Shown: piece by piece, positions 1-6,630 of the stretch | Numbering within the stretch: the stretch's first letter is position 1 | How the letters are laid out: each line of letters opens with the position of its first letter | Source: an uncultured Eubacteriales bacterium | GTDB lineage: Bacteria; Bacillota; Clostridia; Oscillospirales; Acutalibacteraceae | Length of the DNA stretch: 64,000 nt | NCBI GenBank assembly: GCA_934725425.1 | Contig: CAKVAX010000001.1 | Coordinates: forward strand, 124,001-188,000 | Reading direction: 5' to 3' | The notes under the pieces: model-generated | Told to the model about the DNA's origin: nothing | What the model saw: only the letters and a program-made list of their open reading frames with translations | Databases searched by the model: none | Program-made: the position numbers and the translations under genes

Positions 1-1
1 A

Positions 2-805
2 CAAACCGTAAGAGATCTTGGAATTTATCCGGGAGTTTCCAAAAAAAGCATTAATTTTCCGCAGGCTGAACAAATGGCAATGATAAGGCTAAAAGATGTT
101 GCTTGGATGTCGATCAATGTTTCCGGAAGTTGTGTTAACGTATCTTTGAAAGAAAAGGCAAAGCAACCGGAACTTGTTTCTAAAGGCGAGCCTTGTAATA
201 TAGTTGCAAAATGCAATGGGCAAATTGAAAAAGTAGAGACGTATATCGGTACCGCCTGTGTTAGTACCAATGATGTTGTCACTCAAGGACAGCTTTTGAT
301 TAGCGGTATTGTAGAAAATTTAAATAACGAAAATTCTTTTGTGTGTGCAGAAGGAAAAGTTTTTGCTAAAGTGAGAAAAAATATTGTCCAAAGCATTGAA
401 ATTAATCAAACAAAATCTAAAGATACCGGAAAAGTAATTAAAAAATATGATTTTTACGTTTTTGGTATGAAAATTCCTGCAGGGCATCATAAAAATACAG
501 ACGAGAATTATAGGTTGGAAGAAAAAGAAAGTAAGCCGGTTGTTTTTGGCATGGAGCTACCGTTCAAAATGAAAAAAGATATTTATTATGAACAATCATA
601 CGAGGATATTTCTTTATCGGAGGAAGAGGCTTACTCAGAATTGGAAAAAAATATTAACGACAAAGAAAATCAGGAGCTCGTGGAATGCGAAATTTTAGAA
701 AAATCTTCATCAAAATATGTCGAAGGCGAAAAGGCGGTTATTAATAATACCTATATTTGTATGGAAAATATAGGTAAAAAAGAAAAAATTTTATTTGAAG
801 ATTAG
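2..805 (+). CDS. yqfD: Sporulation protein YqfD, 5'-truncated by the window edge
   Basis: The reading frame is open from base 2, so the gene begins before the window and the ATG at 74 is internal. The visible 267 residues start in the family-typical stretch (DLGIYPGV, then DVAWMSINVSG) that precedes the proposed membrane-associated part. YqfD is a membrane protein of endospore formers needed for efficient sporulation; its biochemical role is unknown. The C-terminal region here is long, acidic and lysine-rich (about residues 170-267 of the visible part) and less conserved. It stands upstream of ybeY as in Bacillus and Clostridia, but the phoH gene usually found between them is absent. Family assignment rests on the conserved segment and the neighbourhood. 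Confidence 0.82.
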   Translation, partial: QTVRDLGIYPGVSKKSINFPQAEQMAMIRLKDVAWMSINVSGSCVNVSLKEKAKQPELVSKGEPCNIVAKCNGQIEKVETYIGTACVSTNDVVTQGQLLISGIVENLNNENSFVCAEGKVFAKVRKNIVQSIEINQTKSKDTGKVIKKYDFYVFGMKIPAGHHKNTDENYRLEEKESKPVVFGMELPFKMKKDIYYEQSYEDISLSEEEAYSELEKNINDKENQELVECEILEKSSSKYVEGEKAVINNTYICMENIGKKEKILFED

Positions 806-876
806 TAAAATATTCACCAAAAAGTAAAGTGTATGTTTGAACCTCATGAAATTATTTTATATTTATAATAAAGTGT

Positions 877-905
877 TTGACAAGAGAGGAAACTTGCATT
901 ATAAT
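877..905 (+). promoter_or_regulatory. Consensus sigma-A promoter upstream of ybeY
   Basis: TTGACA at 877-882, a 17-base spacer and TATAAT at 900-905 match the sigma-A consensus at all twelve positions. Transcription would start near 912, about 240 bases before ybeY, giving the ybeY-dgkA-era cluster an unusually long leader. Confidence 0.8.
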
Positions 906-911
906 TAATAT

Positions 912-1150
912 TTGTAAAACATTTTGCAAATGTACCTTGAAACGCTAAGAAAATTAATTTGTTTTAACAAAAAAGCTTGTAAGAGATGTAGAAAATTGTA
1001 ATAAATAACGGTAAAACGTATTATTAAGAAAATATTATGAGACTTATTGTTGATAATTAGTAACTAAATCAGAAGTTTTTTTAGCAAAGGGCAATAAAAT
1101 TTATGTAAGTAACAAATTTCGTGTTTATTAATTCAGGAGGATGAAATTTA
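912..1150 (+). other. Long untranslated leader in the 345-base yqfD-ybeY gap
   Basis: The gap from 806 to 1150 has no plausible gene. After the consensus promoter the leader contains a near-perfect inverted repeat at about 906-929 (ATTTGTAAAA and TTTTGCAAAT) and is otherwise AT-rich. There is no clear terminator. It occupies the place where phoH normally lies. It could be a regulatory 5' UTR or simply residue of a lost gene. Confidence 0.35.
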
Positions 1151-1669
1151 ATGGTTGTTGACAAAACTAGAGTAATAATAGTGAATAGACAAAAGGAGAT
1201 AAAAATTCCGACAGGAATTCGTATGCTTATAAGAAGATGCTGCAATGCTGTGCTTAAACTCGAAAAATTTAAAGGTTCCGCAGAGGTGAGCGTCACTATA
1301 GTTGACAATGCGTACATACAAAGTTTGAATAAACAATATAGGAATAAAGATGTGCCTACCGACGTTCTTTCTTTCCCTATGGGCGAAAATGGTGTTTATG
1401 AAATTGATCCCGAAACAAATTCTCAAATCTTGGGAGATATAGTTATTTCTATGGAGAAAGTTTTGGAACAGAGCAAATTGTACGGACATAGCTTAAGAAG
1501 AGAAGTAGCGTATCTTACTGCTCACGGAATGCTTCATTTGTTGGGTTACGACCACGAAAAAGGCGGAATTGAAAAAATGCGCATGAGAGAAAGAGAAGAT
1601 AGAGTTCTTGATTTGTTAGGATTTTCCAATGCCGTTTCTTACGTATTAGATGAAGAAGAAACCAAATAG
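1151..1669 (+). CDS. ybeY: Endoribonuclease YbeY
   Basis: A 172-residue protein of the UPF0054/YbeY family, a zinc-dependent endoribonuclease involved in 16S rRNA 3'-end maturation and ribosome quality control. The signature metal site HGMLHLLGYDHE lies at about residues 125-136 and supplies the three histidine ligands. DVLSFPM upstream is also family-typical. The start at 1151 follows an AGGAGG site at a good distance. It is the first gene after the consensus promoter and is followed one base after its stop by dgkA, so the two are probably translationally coupled. Length and motifs are normal. Confidence 0.95.
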   Translation: MVVDKTRVIIVNRQKEIKIPTGIRMLIRRCCNAVLKLEKFKGSAEVSVTIVDNAYIQSLNKQYRNKDVPTDVLSFPMGENGVYEIDPETNSQILGDIVISMEKVLEQSKLYGHSLRREVAYLTAHGMLHLLGYDHEKGGIEKMRMREREDRVLDLLGFSNAVSYVLDEEETK

Positions 1670-1670
1670 T

Positions 1671-2192
1671 ATGAGAATTTTAAAAAGCTTTAAATATGCA
1701 ATCAGAGGTATAATTTATACAATAAGAAACGAACGAAACATGAGAGTACATTCGGTCGTTTCTCTTTGTGTTATTTTTCTTTCTTTCTTTTTTAATTTAT
1801 CTGCTGAAAAGTACTGCATTCTAGGTCTTGTAATATCTTTCGTTATTGTTAGTGAAGTGATAAACAGCTCGCTGGAAAGCTTGATAGATTTGTGCGCAAA
1901 GGACTATAATTCAATCGCTAAAGCAGCTAAAGATATGGCCGCGGGAGCTGTTTTGATAGCTTCAGTTACGGCGGTTATTGTCGGAGGAATATTGTTTAGC
2001 GATATTCAAGGGTACGTGAGATTGTATGATTTTTGTATTCGATGCCCATGGATAATTGTTTTGGCATCAATTTTTATGATAATAGGTTACTTTTATATAT
2101 TTTTGGGGCCCACCGAAACTAAGAATAGAATTAAATTGAAGTTTAAAAATATAATAAATAAGCTAAATATTAAAAAATTTAGCGGGAGGTAA
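1671..2192 (+). CDS. dgkA: Diacylglycerol/undecaprenol kinase family protein
   Basis: An integral-membrane DgkA-type kinase. In Gram-positive bacteria these phosphorylate undecaprenol to recycle the lipid carrier used by peptidoglycan and teichoic acid synthesis. The N-terminal SFKYAIRGI and RNERNMRVH segments and EVINSSLESLIDLC with AKDMAAGAVL are the conserved active-site elements. Three transmembrane helices are expected, and this copy has an extra hydrophobic segment near residues 125-155. The ATG at 1671, one base after the ybeY stop, is preferred; an in-frame ATG at 1650 overlapping ybeY is possible. The yqfD-ybeY-dgkA-era order is classic for Firmicutes. Confidence 0.9.
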   Translation: MRILKSFKYAIRGIIYTIRNERNMRVHSVVSLCVIFLSFFFNLSAEKYCILGLVISFVIVSEVINSSLESLIDLCAKDYNSIAKAAKDMAAGAVLIASVTAVIVGGILFSDIQGYVRLYDFCIRCPWIIVLASIFMIIGYFYIFLGPTETKNRIKLKFKNIINKLNIKKFSGR

Positions 2193-2194
2193 AA

Positions 2195-3106
2195 TTGAAC
2201 GACATAAATACAAAATCTTTATTTATTTCCGTGGTAGGGAAGCCTAACGTTGGAAAATCTTCTTTAGTTAATATGGTTGTAAATTCGAAGGTTTCGATTG
2301 TTTCTCCAAAACCACAAACTACGCGTGATAAAATCATGGGAATTTTTACCAATGAAAACACACAACTTGTTTTTATTGATACACCGGGACTACTTCAGCC
2401 TAAGAATAGATTAGGAGATTATATGGTTTCTCAGATAAACAGTTCTTTTTCCGGGGCCGAAGCTATTTTGCATGTTGTTGAAGTGGGGAATGATTTAAAT
2501 CAGTTAGATGAAAAATTAATTGCAAAATTTAAAAAATCAAATGTACCGGTGATTCTTGTTATAAATAAGATAGATCTCTTAAAAGATAAAACTTCTTTGA
2601 TCACCGAAATAGACAAATGGAGAAAAGAATTTTCATATGCGCAGATAATTCCAATTTCTGCTAAAACCGGAGACGGGAGAGAAATCTTGATTGAGGAGTT
2701 ATCAAAATTTGCGATGCCATCGGTGTTCTTTTTTGACAAAGATGACATCACTGACAGAAGCGTTAGAAATTTGACTGCTGATATAATAAGAGAAAAGCTT
2801 TTGTATTTTTTGGATAAAGAATTGCCGCATGGTGTAGCTGTTTCTATTGAAAAGTTTAAACACATAAATGAAGCTTTGGTTGATATTGATGCCGTTATTT
2901 ATTGCGAAAAATCAAATCATAAATCCATAATTATAGGGAAAAACGGAAGCATGATAAAAAACGTTGGGGTAGAGGCGCGAAAAGATTTAGAGCGTATGAT
3001 AGATTGCAAAGTGAACTTGAAATTGTGGGTAAAAGTCAAAGAAAACTGGAGAAATCGTGAAAATATTTTGAGTAGCTTGGGCTATAAGGAATTTGATATG
3101 AAATAA
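2195..3106 (+). CDS. era: GTPase Era
   Basis: A 303-residue Era GTPase, which binds the 3' end of 16S rRNA and assists 30S assembly. The G1 loop GKPNVGKSS, the G3 DTPG and the G4 NKID are visible in the N-terminal GTPase domain. The C-terminal KH domain begins around residue 205 and contains the GKNGSMIKNVG motif near residue 250. Translation starts at a TTG preceded by GGGAGGT, two bases after the dgkA stop. It shares a transcript with ybeY, whose product acts on the same rRNA region. Length and domain order are normal. Confidence 0.96.
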   Translation: MNDINTKSLFISVVGKPNVGKSSLVNMVVNSKVSIVSPKPQTTRDKIMGIFTNENTQLVFIDTPGLLQPKNRLGDYMVSQINSSFSGAEAILHVVEVGNDLNQLDEKLIAKFKKSNVPVILVINKIDLLKDKTSLITEIDKWRKEFSYAQIIPISAKTGDGREILIEELSKFAMPSVFFFDKDDITDRSVRNLTADIIREKLLYFLDKELPHGVAVSIEKFKHINEALVDIDAVIYCEKSNHKSIIIGKNGSMIKNVGVEARKDLERMIDCKVNLKLWVKVKENWRNRENILSSLGYKEFDMK

Positions 3107-3241
3107 ACAAAAACATTTGTTAAATTATATTAAAATTTCTAAATATGTCTATATTTTTTATTTGAATAGTAGTATAATATCCTTTAGAGATTGGCTTATT
3201 AATAATAAAGTTATATATCTCTGAAGGAGGTATCTGAAATT

Positions 3242-3409
3242 ATGGATAACAATTCAGCATGGGAAAAATTTCAAAAATCCGGAAGTGTTATCGATTACTT
3301 GAAATATAAATCCGGGTTTGAAATGTTACCCCCTGCTTTCACTAAAGACAAATATGATGACTCTCAAGGTGAAATTGATGCACGTAGAAATAAAGGGAAT
3401 AATCATTAA
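3242..3409 (+). CDS. YqzL-like small protein
   Basis: A 55-residue ORF starting at an ATG behind GAAGGAGG. The N-terminal third contains W-x-x-F-x-x-x-G-x-V-x-x-YL-x-YK, the pattern of the short YqzL family found between era and recO in Firmicutes. The protein is longer than Bacillus YqzL (about 45 residues) because of a charged tail. Its 3' end overlaps the first 32 bases of recO in another frame. The function of the family is unknown. The assignment rests on this motif and on its exact position in the era-recO interval. Confidence 0.72.
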   Translation: MDNNSAWEKFQKSGSVIDYLKYKSGFEMLPPAFTKDKYDDSQGEIDARRNKGNNH

Positions 3410-4133
3410 AGAGGCTAATTATAAAGATAACGATAAAGTTTTGACTATATTTACGGCTGAGAAGGGGATAATTTCAGCTGTGGCTCGGGGTTGCAAAAAA
3501 ATGAAAAATCGAGTTGGCTCGATATTGCAAATGTTTTCTTATGGTACCTTTTCTTTGAGTGTCACTTCAAAAGGATATACTATAAATGACGCTAGAGTTG
3601 ATGAAGTCTTTTTTGGATTAAGAGAGGACTTAGAAAGATTGGCTTTAGCACAGTATTTTTGTGAACTTATTTTTGCTCTGTCGCCGGAATATCCTAACTC
3701 ACAGGATTTTTTAAAACTTTTTTTGAATTCATTATATTATTTGGCGAACGGTAAAAAAGAATATAAAATTTTAAAGAGTATCTTCGAATTTAGGGCATGT
3801 TCGATGTGTGGCTATGAGCCGGACTTGATCGGATGCATTGAATGCAAAAAATATGTCACCCCTATAATGAATTTTTTCATTGATAGGGGTGTGTTGATGT
3901 GTGAAAATTGCGCAAAAAGTGTCGAAAAATTTAATTCATATAAGATTTCTGAAGCTGTTGTTCTAGCGTTAAAATATATTATATATTCTCCTGTTGAAAA
4001 AATTTTTTCGTTTAAAATTTCGGATTCTTGTGTGAAAACCCTTTCTGAAATTACCGAAAATTATGTCATGTTTCATTTAGATTATAGATTTAAATCTTTG
4101 GATTTTTATAATAAATTAAATGATTTGAACTAA
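3378..4133 (+). CDS. recO: DNA repair protein RecO
   Basis: A 251-residue RecO, which helps load RecA onto SSB-coated single strands in the RecFOR pathway and anneals complementary strands. An N-terminal OB-fold region starts with IKGIIIKEANYKDNDKVLTIFT. A four-cysteine zinc site (C-x2-C in CSMCG, then CIEC and CENC) follows in the C-terminal half. The start at 3378 is chosen over an upstream in-frame ATG at 3318 because it matches the family N-terminus and has an AAGGTG site. The 3' end overlaps the convergent feoB by 18 bases. Confidence 0.92.
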   Translation: MHVEIKGIIIKEANYKDNDKVLTIFTAEKGIISAVARGCKKMKNRVGSILQMFSYGTFSLSVTSKGYTINDARVDEVFFGLREDLERLALAQYFCELIFALSPEYPNSQDFLKLFLNSLYYLANGKKEYKILKSIFEFRACSMCGYEPDLIGCIECKKYVTPIMNFFIDRGVLMCENCAKSVEKFNSYKISEAVVLALKYIIYSPVEKIFSFKISDSCVKTLSEITENYVMFHLDYRFKSLDFYNKLNDLN

Positions 4134-6284
4134 ATTATTTATGTAATTTAGGGTATTAGATACAGCAAAACATATTATTATACCTGTAATCGTAGGTATT
4201 AAAAAGGACAATACAGTCCATTTTATGCTTCCGGTTTCTTTTTTTATTGTAAAACATGTGGTACCGCATGGAAAGTGCATTAAAGAAAATAACATTACTG
4301 AAATAGCAGTTACGTAAGTCCAGCCGTGCGAAACAAGGAGAGAATGAAGTTGTAAAGAGCTTTCCAGCTCCATTAAGCTGCTTCCGCATAAATATCCCAT
4401 TATTATTATCGGAAAAACGATTTCGTTTGCGGGGAATCCCAGTATAAACGCCATTAATATGGTTCCATCCATGCCGATAAGTTTTCCAAAAGGATCTAAA
4501 AAATTTGATGCGTGAGCCAGGACGCTAATATTATGTATTTTTATATTTGCCATAATCCAAATTAAAATTCCGGCAGGTGCGGCAACGGTTATAGCTCTTC
4601 CCAGAACAAATATAGTTCTGTCAAACAAAGACCTTATAAGTATTTTTCCGATTTGTGGACGTCTGTAAGGTGGCAACTCTAAAATAAAAGATGAGGGAAT
4701 GCCTTTTAACAAGGTTTCGGATAGAATTTTTGAAATTAAAAAAGTTATAAGTATTCCAAAGAGTATTACGCAAGTCAATATTACAGTGGATAAAACCGAG
4801 TTTAGCATAGTTATGTTACTGCCTATGAAAAACATAGTTATTATGGAAATAAGCAGTGGAAATCTACCGTTGCATGGAACAAAATTGTTGGTAAGAATAG
4901 CTATTAAACGTTCTCTTGGGGAATCAATAATTTTGCATCCAATTACTCCGCAAGCATTGCATCCGAATCCCATGCACATTGTTAAAGATTGCTTTCCGTG
5001 AGCTCCGCATTTTTTAAATACATTATCTAGGTTGAATGCAACCCGAGGAAGGTATCCGACATCTTCCAAAAATGTGAATAGCGGAAAGAATATTGCCATG
5101 GGAGGGAGCATTACGGAAATTACCCACGCAAGTGTTCTGTAAACTCCCATAATTAACATTTCAGTCAGCCACGCCGGAGAATTAATATAACAAAAAAAAT
5201 CAATTAATTTATCTTGAGCCCAAAATAATCCGGATGCAATGATTTCGGAAGGATAATTCGCCCCTACAATGGTTATCCAAAATATTCCTAAAAGCATGAG
5301 AATCATTATAGGGAACCCTGTGATTTTTGAGGTTAATATTCTATCGATGAATCTGTCTTTAAAGTCATAATTTCTATTTTCGATTTTAACGCAAAGCTTA
5401 TATATTTGTTCTGAGCGTAAAATCAATGTTTTGGCAATTTCATTTTCCACGCAGAAAGATTTTTGGGTATTTATTTCTTTTTGACATTTATTAAATGCCT
5501 TTTTGAAAGACTTAGTTTCAAAGATGTCTTTATCCAGGTATTTTTTTATGGAGTTCGAAATACTTTTATTATTCTCTAAAAGCCTTAAAGAAAGCCATGA
5601 TTTGTCTATATTTTTAAAAAGTTTTTCAGGAATACTTTTTTCTAATTTTTCTACTGTTTTTGATAAAAATTCAGGGTATTGATTTTTAACCCGAAAAGTT
5701 TTTATTTTTCCTTCGCAAACTTCTTGAACGGCCTTTTTTAATTCTTCCATGCCTTTTCCCAGACGGGCATTGGTTGCGACCACAGGTACTCCGAGTTGCA
5801 AAGATAACTCATCTAGATCTATATGGATTTGTTTTTTTTCAGCCTCATCTATTAAATTTACGCATACCACGGCTTTTTTTGTGACTTCCAAGATTTGCAA
5901 TGCTAAATTTAAGTTTCTTTCTATGCATGTGGCGTCTAGGGTTATTATTACAGCATCGGGGTTTTCAAAACATATAAAATCTCTTGCGATTTCTTCTTCG
6001 GGAGAATTTGCGGTTAAGGAATATGTCCCCGGTAAATCAGTTATGTAAAATGTTGTGTCATTGTATTCGTATTTTCCTTTTGCACATTCCACTGTTTTTC
6101 CGGGCCAGTTTCCGGTATGTTGATTCAAACCCGTTAAAGTGTTAAAAACGGTACTTTTACCTACGTTGGGGTTCCCCGCAATCGCCAAGTTGTGGGAAGA
6201 TAAATTTCGTGATTTATTTTTAAAATTTTTTATTTTAAACTTTGAACTTTCCTTAATCAGTATCATAGTACTCATCAACTCCAT
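4116..6284 (-). CDS. feoB: Ferrous iron transport protein B
   Basis: A 722-residue FeoB. The N-terminal GTPase domain carries G1 GNPNVGKST near residue 37 and G3 DLPG. It is followed by a helical spacer and then a polytopic membrane domain with two Gate-like segments (for example LPRVAFNLDNVF and the CNACGVIGC cysteine cluster). It imports Fe2+ under low-oxygen conditions, which fits an anaerobe. It lies 7 bases downstream of feoA. Three ATG codons lie close together at the start (6284, 6275, 6266) and none has an ideal ribosome binding site, so the exact start is uncertain. No FeoC gene follows. Confidence 0.95.
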   Translation of the reverse strand: MELMSTMILIKESSKFKIKNFKNKSRNLSSHNLAIAGNPNVGKSTVFNTLTGLNQHTGNWPGKTVECAKGKYEYNDTTFYITDLPGTYSLTANSPEEEIARDFICFENPDAVIITLDATCIERNLNLALQILEVTKKAVVCVNLIDEAEKKQIHIDLDELSLQLGVPVVATNARLGKGMEELKKAVQEVCEGKIKTFRVKNQYPEFLSKTVEKLEKSIPEKLFKNIDKSWLSLRLLENNKSISNSIKKYLDKDIFETKSFKKAFNKCQKEINTQKSFCVENEIAKTLILRSEQIYKLCVKIENRNYDFKDRFIDRILTSKITGFPIMILMLLGIFWITIVGANYPSEIIASGLFWAQDKLIDFFCYINSPAWLTEMLIMGVYRTLAWVISVMLPPMAIFFPLFTFLEDVGYLPRVAFNLDNVFKKCGAHGKQSLTMCMGFGCNACGVIGCKIIDSPRERLIAILTNNFVPCNGRFPLLISIITMFFIGSNITMLNSVLSTVILTCVILFGILITFLISKILSETLLKGIPSSFILELPPYRRPQIGKILIRSLFDRTIFVLGRAITVAAPAGILIWIMANIKIHNISVLAHASNFLDPFGKLIGMDGTILMAFILGFPANEIVFPIIIMGYLCGSSLMELESSLQLHSLLVSHGWTYVTAISVMLFSLMHFPCGTTCFTIKKETGSIKWTVLSFLIPTITGIIICFAVSNTLNYINNLVQII

Positions 6285-6291
6285 TAAAAAA

Positions 6292-6531
6292 TTATATAGA
6301 TTCCACTATTATTTTTTTAGAGTCTTTGTTTCTTAAAGCAATTACACTCCCTCTAACCAGGTACGCAACAGGGTCCCCCGAAGGGTTCTTTTGAAGAGTT
6401 TTTATTATTGTCCCGGGTATTATTCCTAAATCTAAAATTCGGTGACATATCTGTTTAGAAACATTTACGGAAATCACTTTATATTCTTTGTTTTCCTGTG
6501 ATTTTGATAATGGTTGAATTGTAGTTTTCAT
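6292..6531 (-). CDS. feoA: Ferrous iron transport protein A
   Basis: A 79-residue FeoA, a small SH3-like cytoplasmic protein thought to regulate or stabilise FeoB. The family core is visible: an N-terminal beta region, LGIIPGTIIKTLQKNPSGDP and YLVRGSVIALRNKD. The ATG at 6531 is preferred over an upstream ATG at 6564 because AGGGAGA lies at the right distance. It is the first gene of the feoAB operon. The short region upstream, before the terminator of the neighbouring large gene, must hold the promoter, but no strong match to any consensus or Fur box was seen. Confidence 0.92.
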   Translation of the reverse strand: MKTTIQPLSKSQENKEYKVISVNVSKQICHRILDLGIIPGTIIKTLQKNPSGDPVAYLVRGSVIALRNKDSKKIIVESI

Positions 6532-6591
6532 ATGATTCTCCCTAAAAAATTTGTTTTTATACAAATTATGAAGAAAAAATATAATTGTTCA

Positions 6592-6621
6592 TAAAAAAAG
6601 CGCCGATAGCTTATCGACACT
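6592..6621 (-). terminator. Rho-independent terminator after the 965-codon gene
   Basis: On the minus strand a hairpin of nine pairs, including G-U pairs, covers 6599-6621. It is followed by a run of seven T. It separates the large-protein operon from feoAB, which is transcribed in the same direction. Confidence 0.72.
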
Positions 6622-6630
6622 TTAATTTTT

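Noticed and set aside
4699..5001. A 100-codon plus-strand ORF inside feoB
   Set aside because: It lies wholly opposite a conserved gene with intact motifs and has no independent support.
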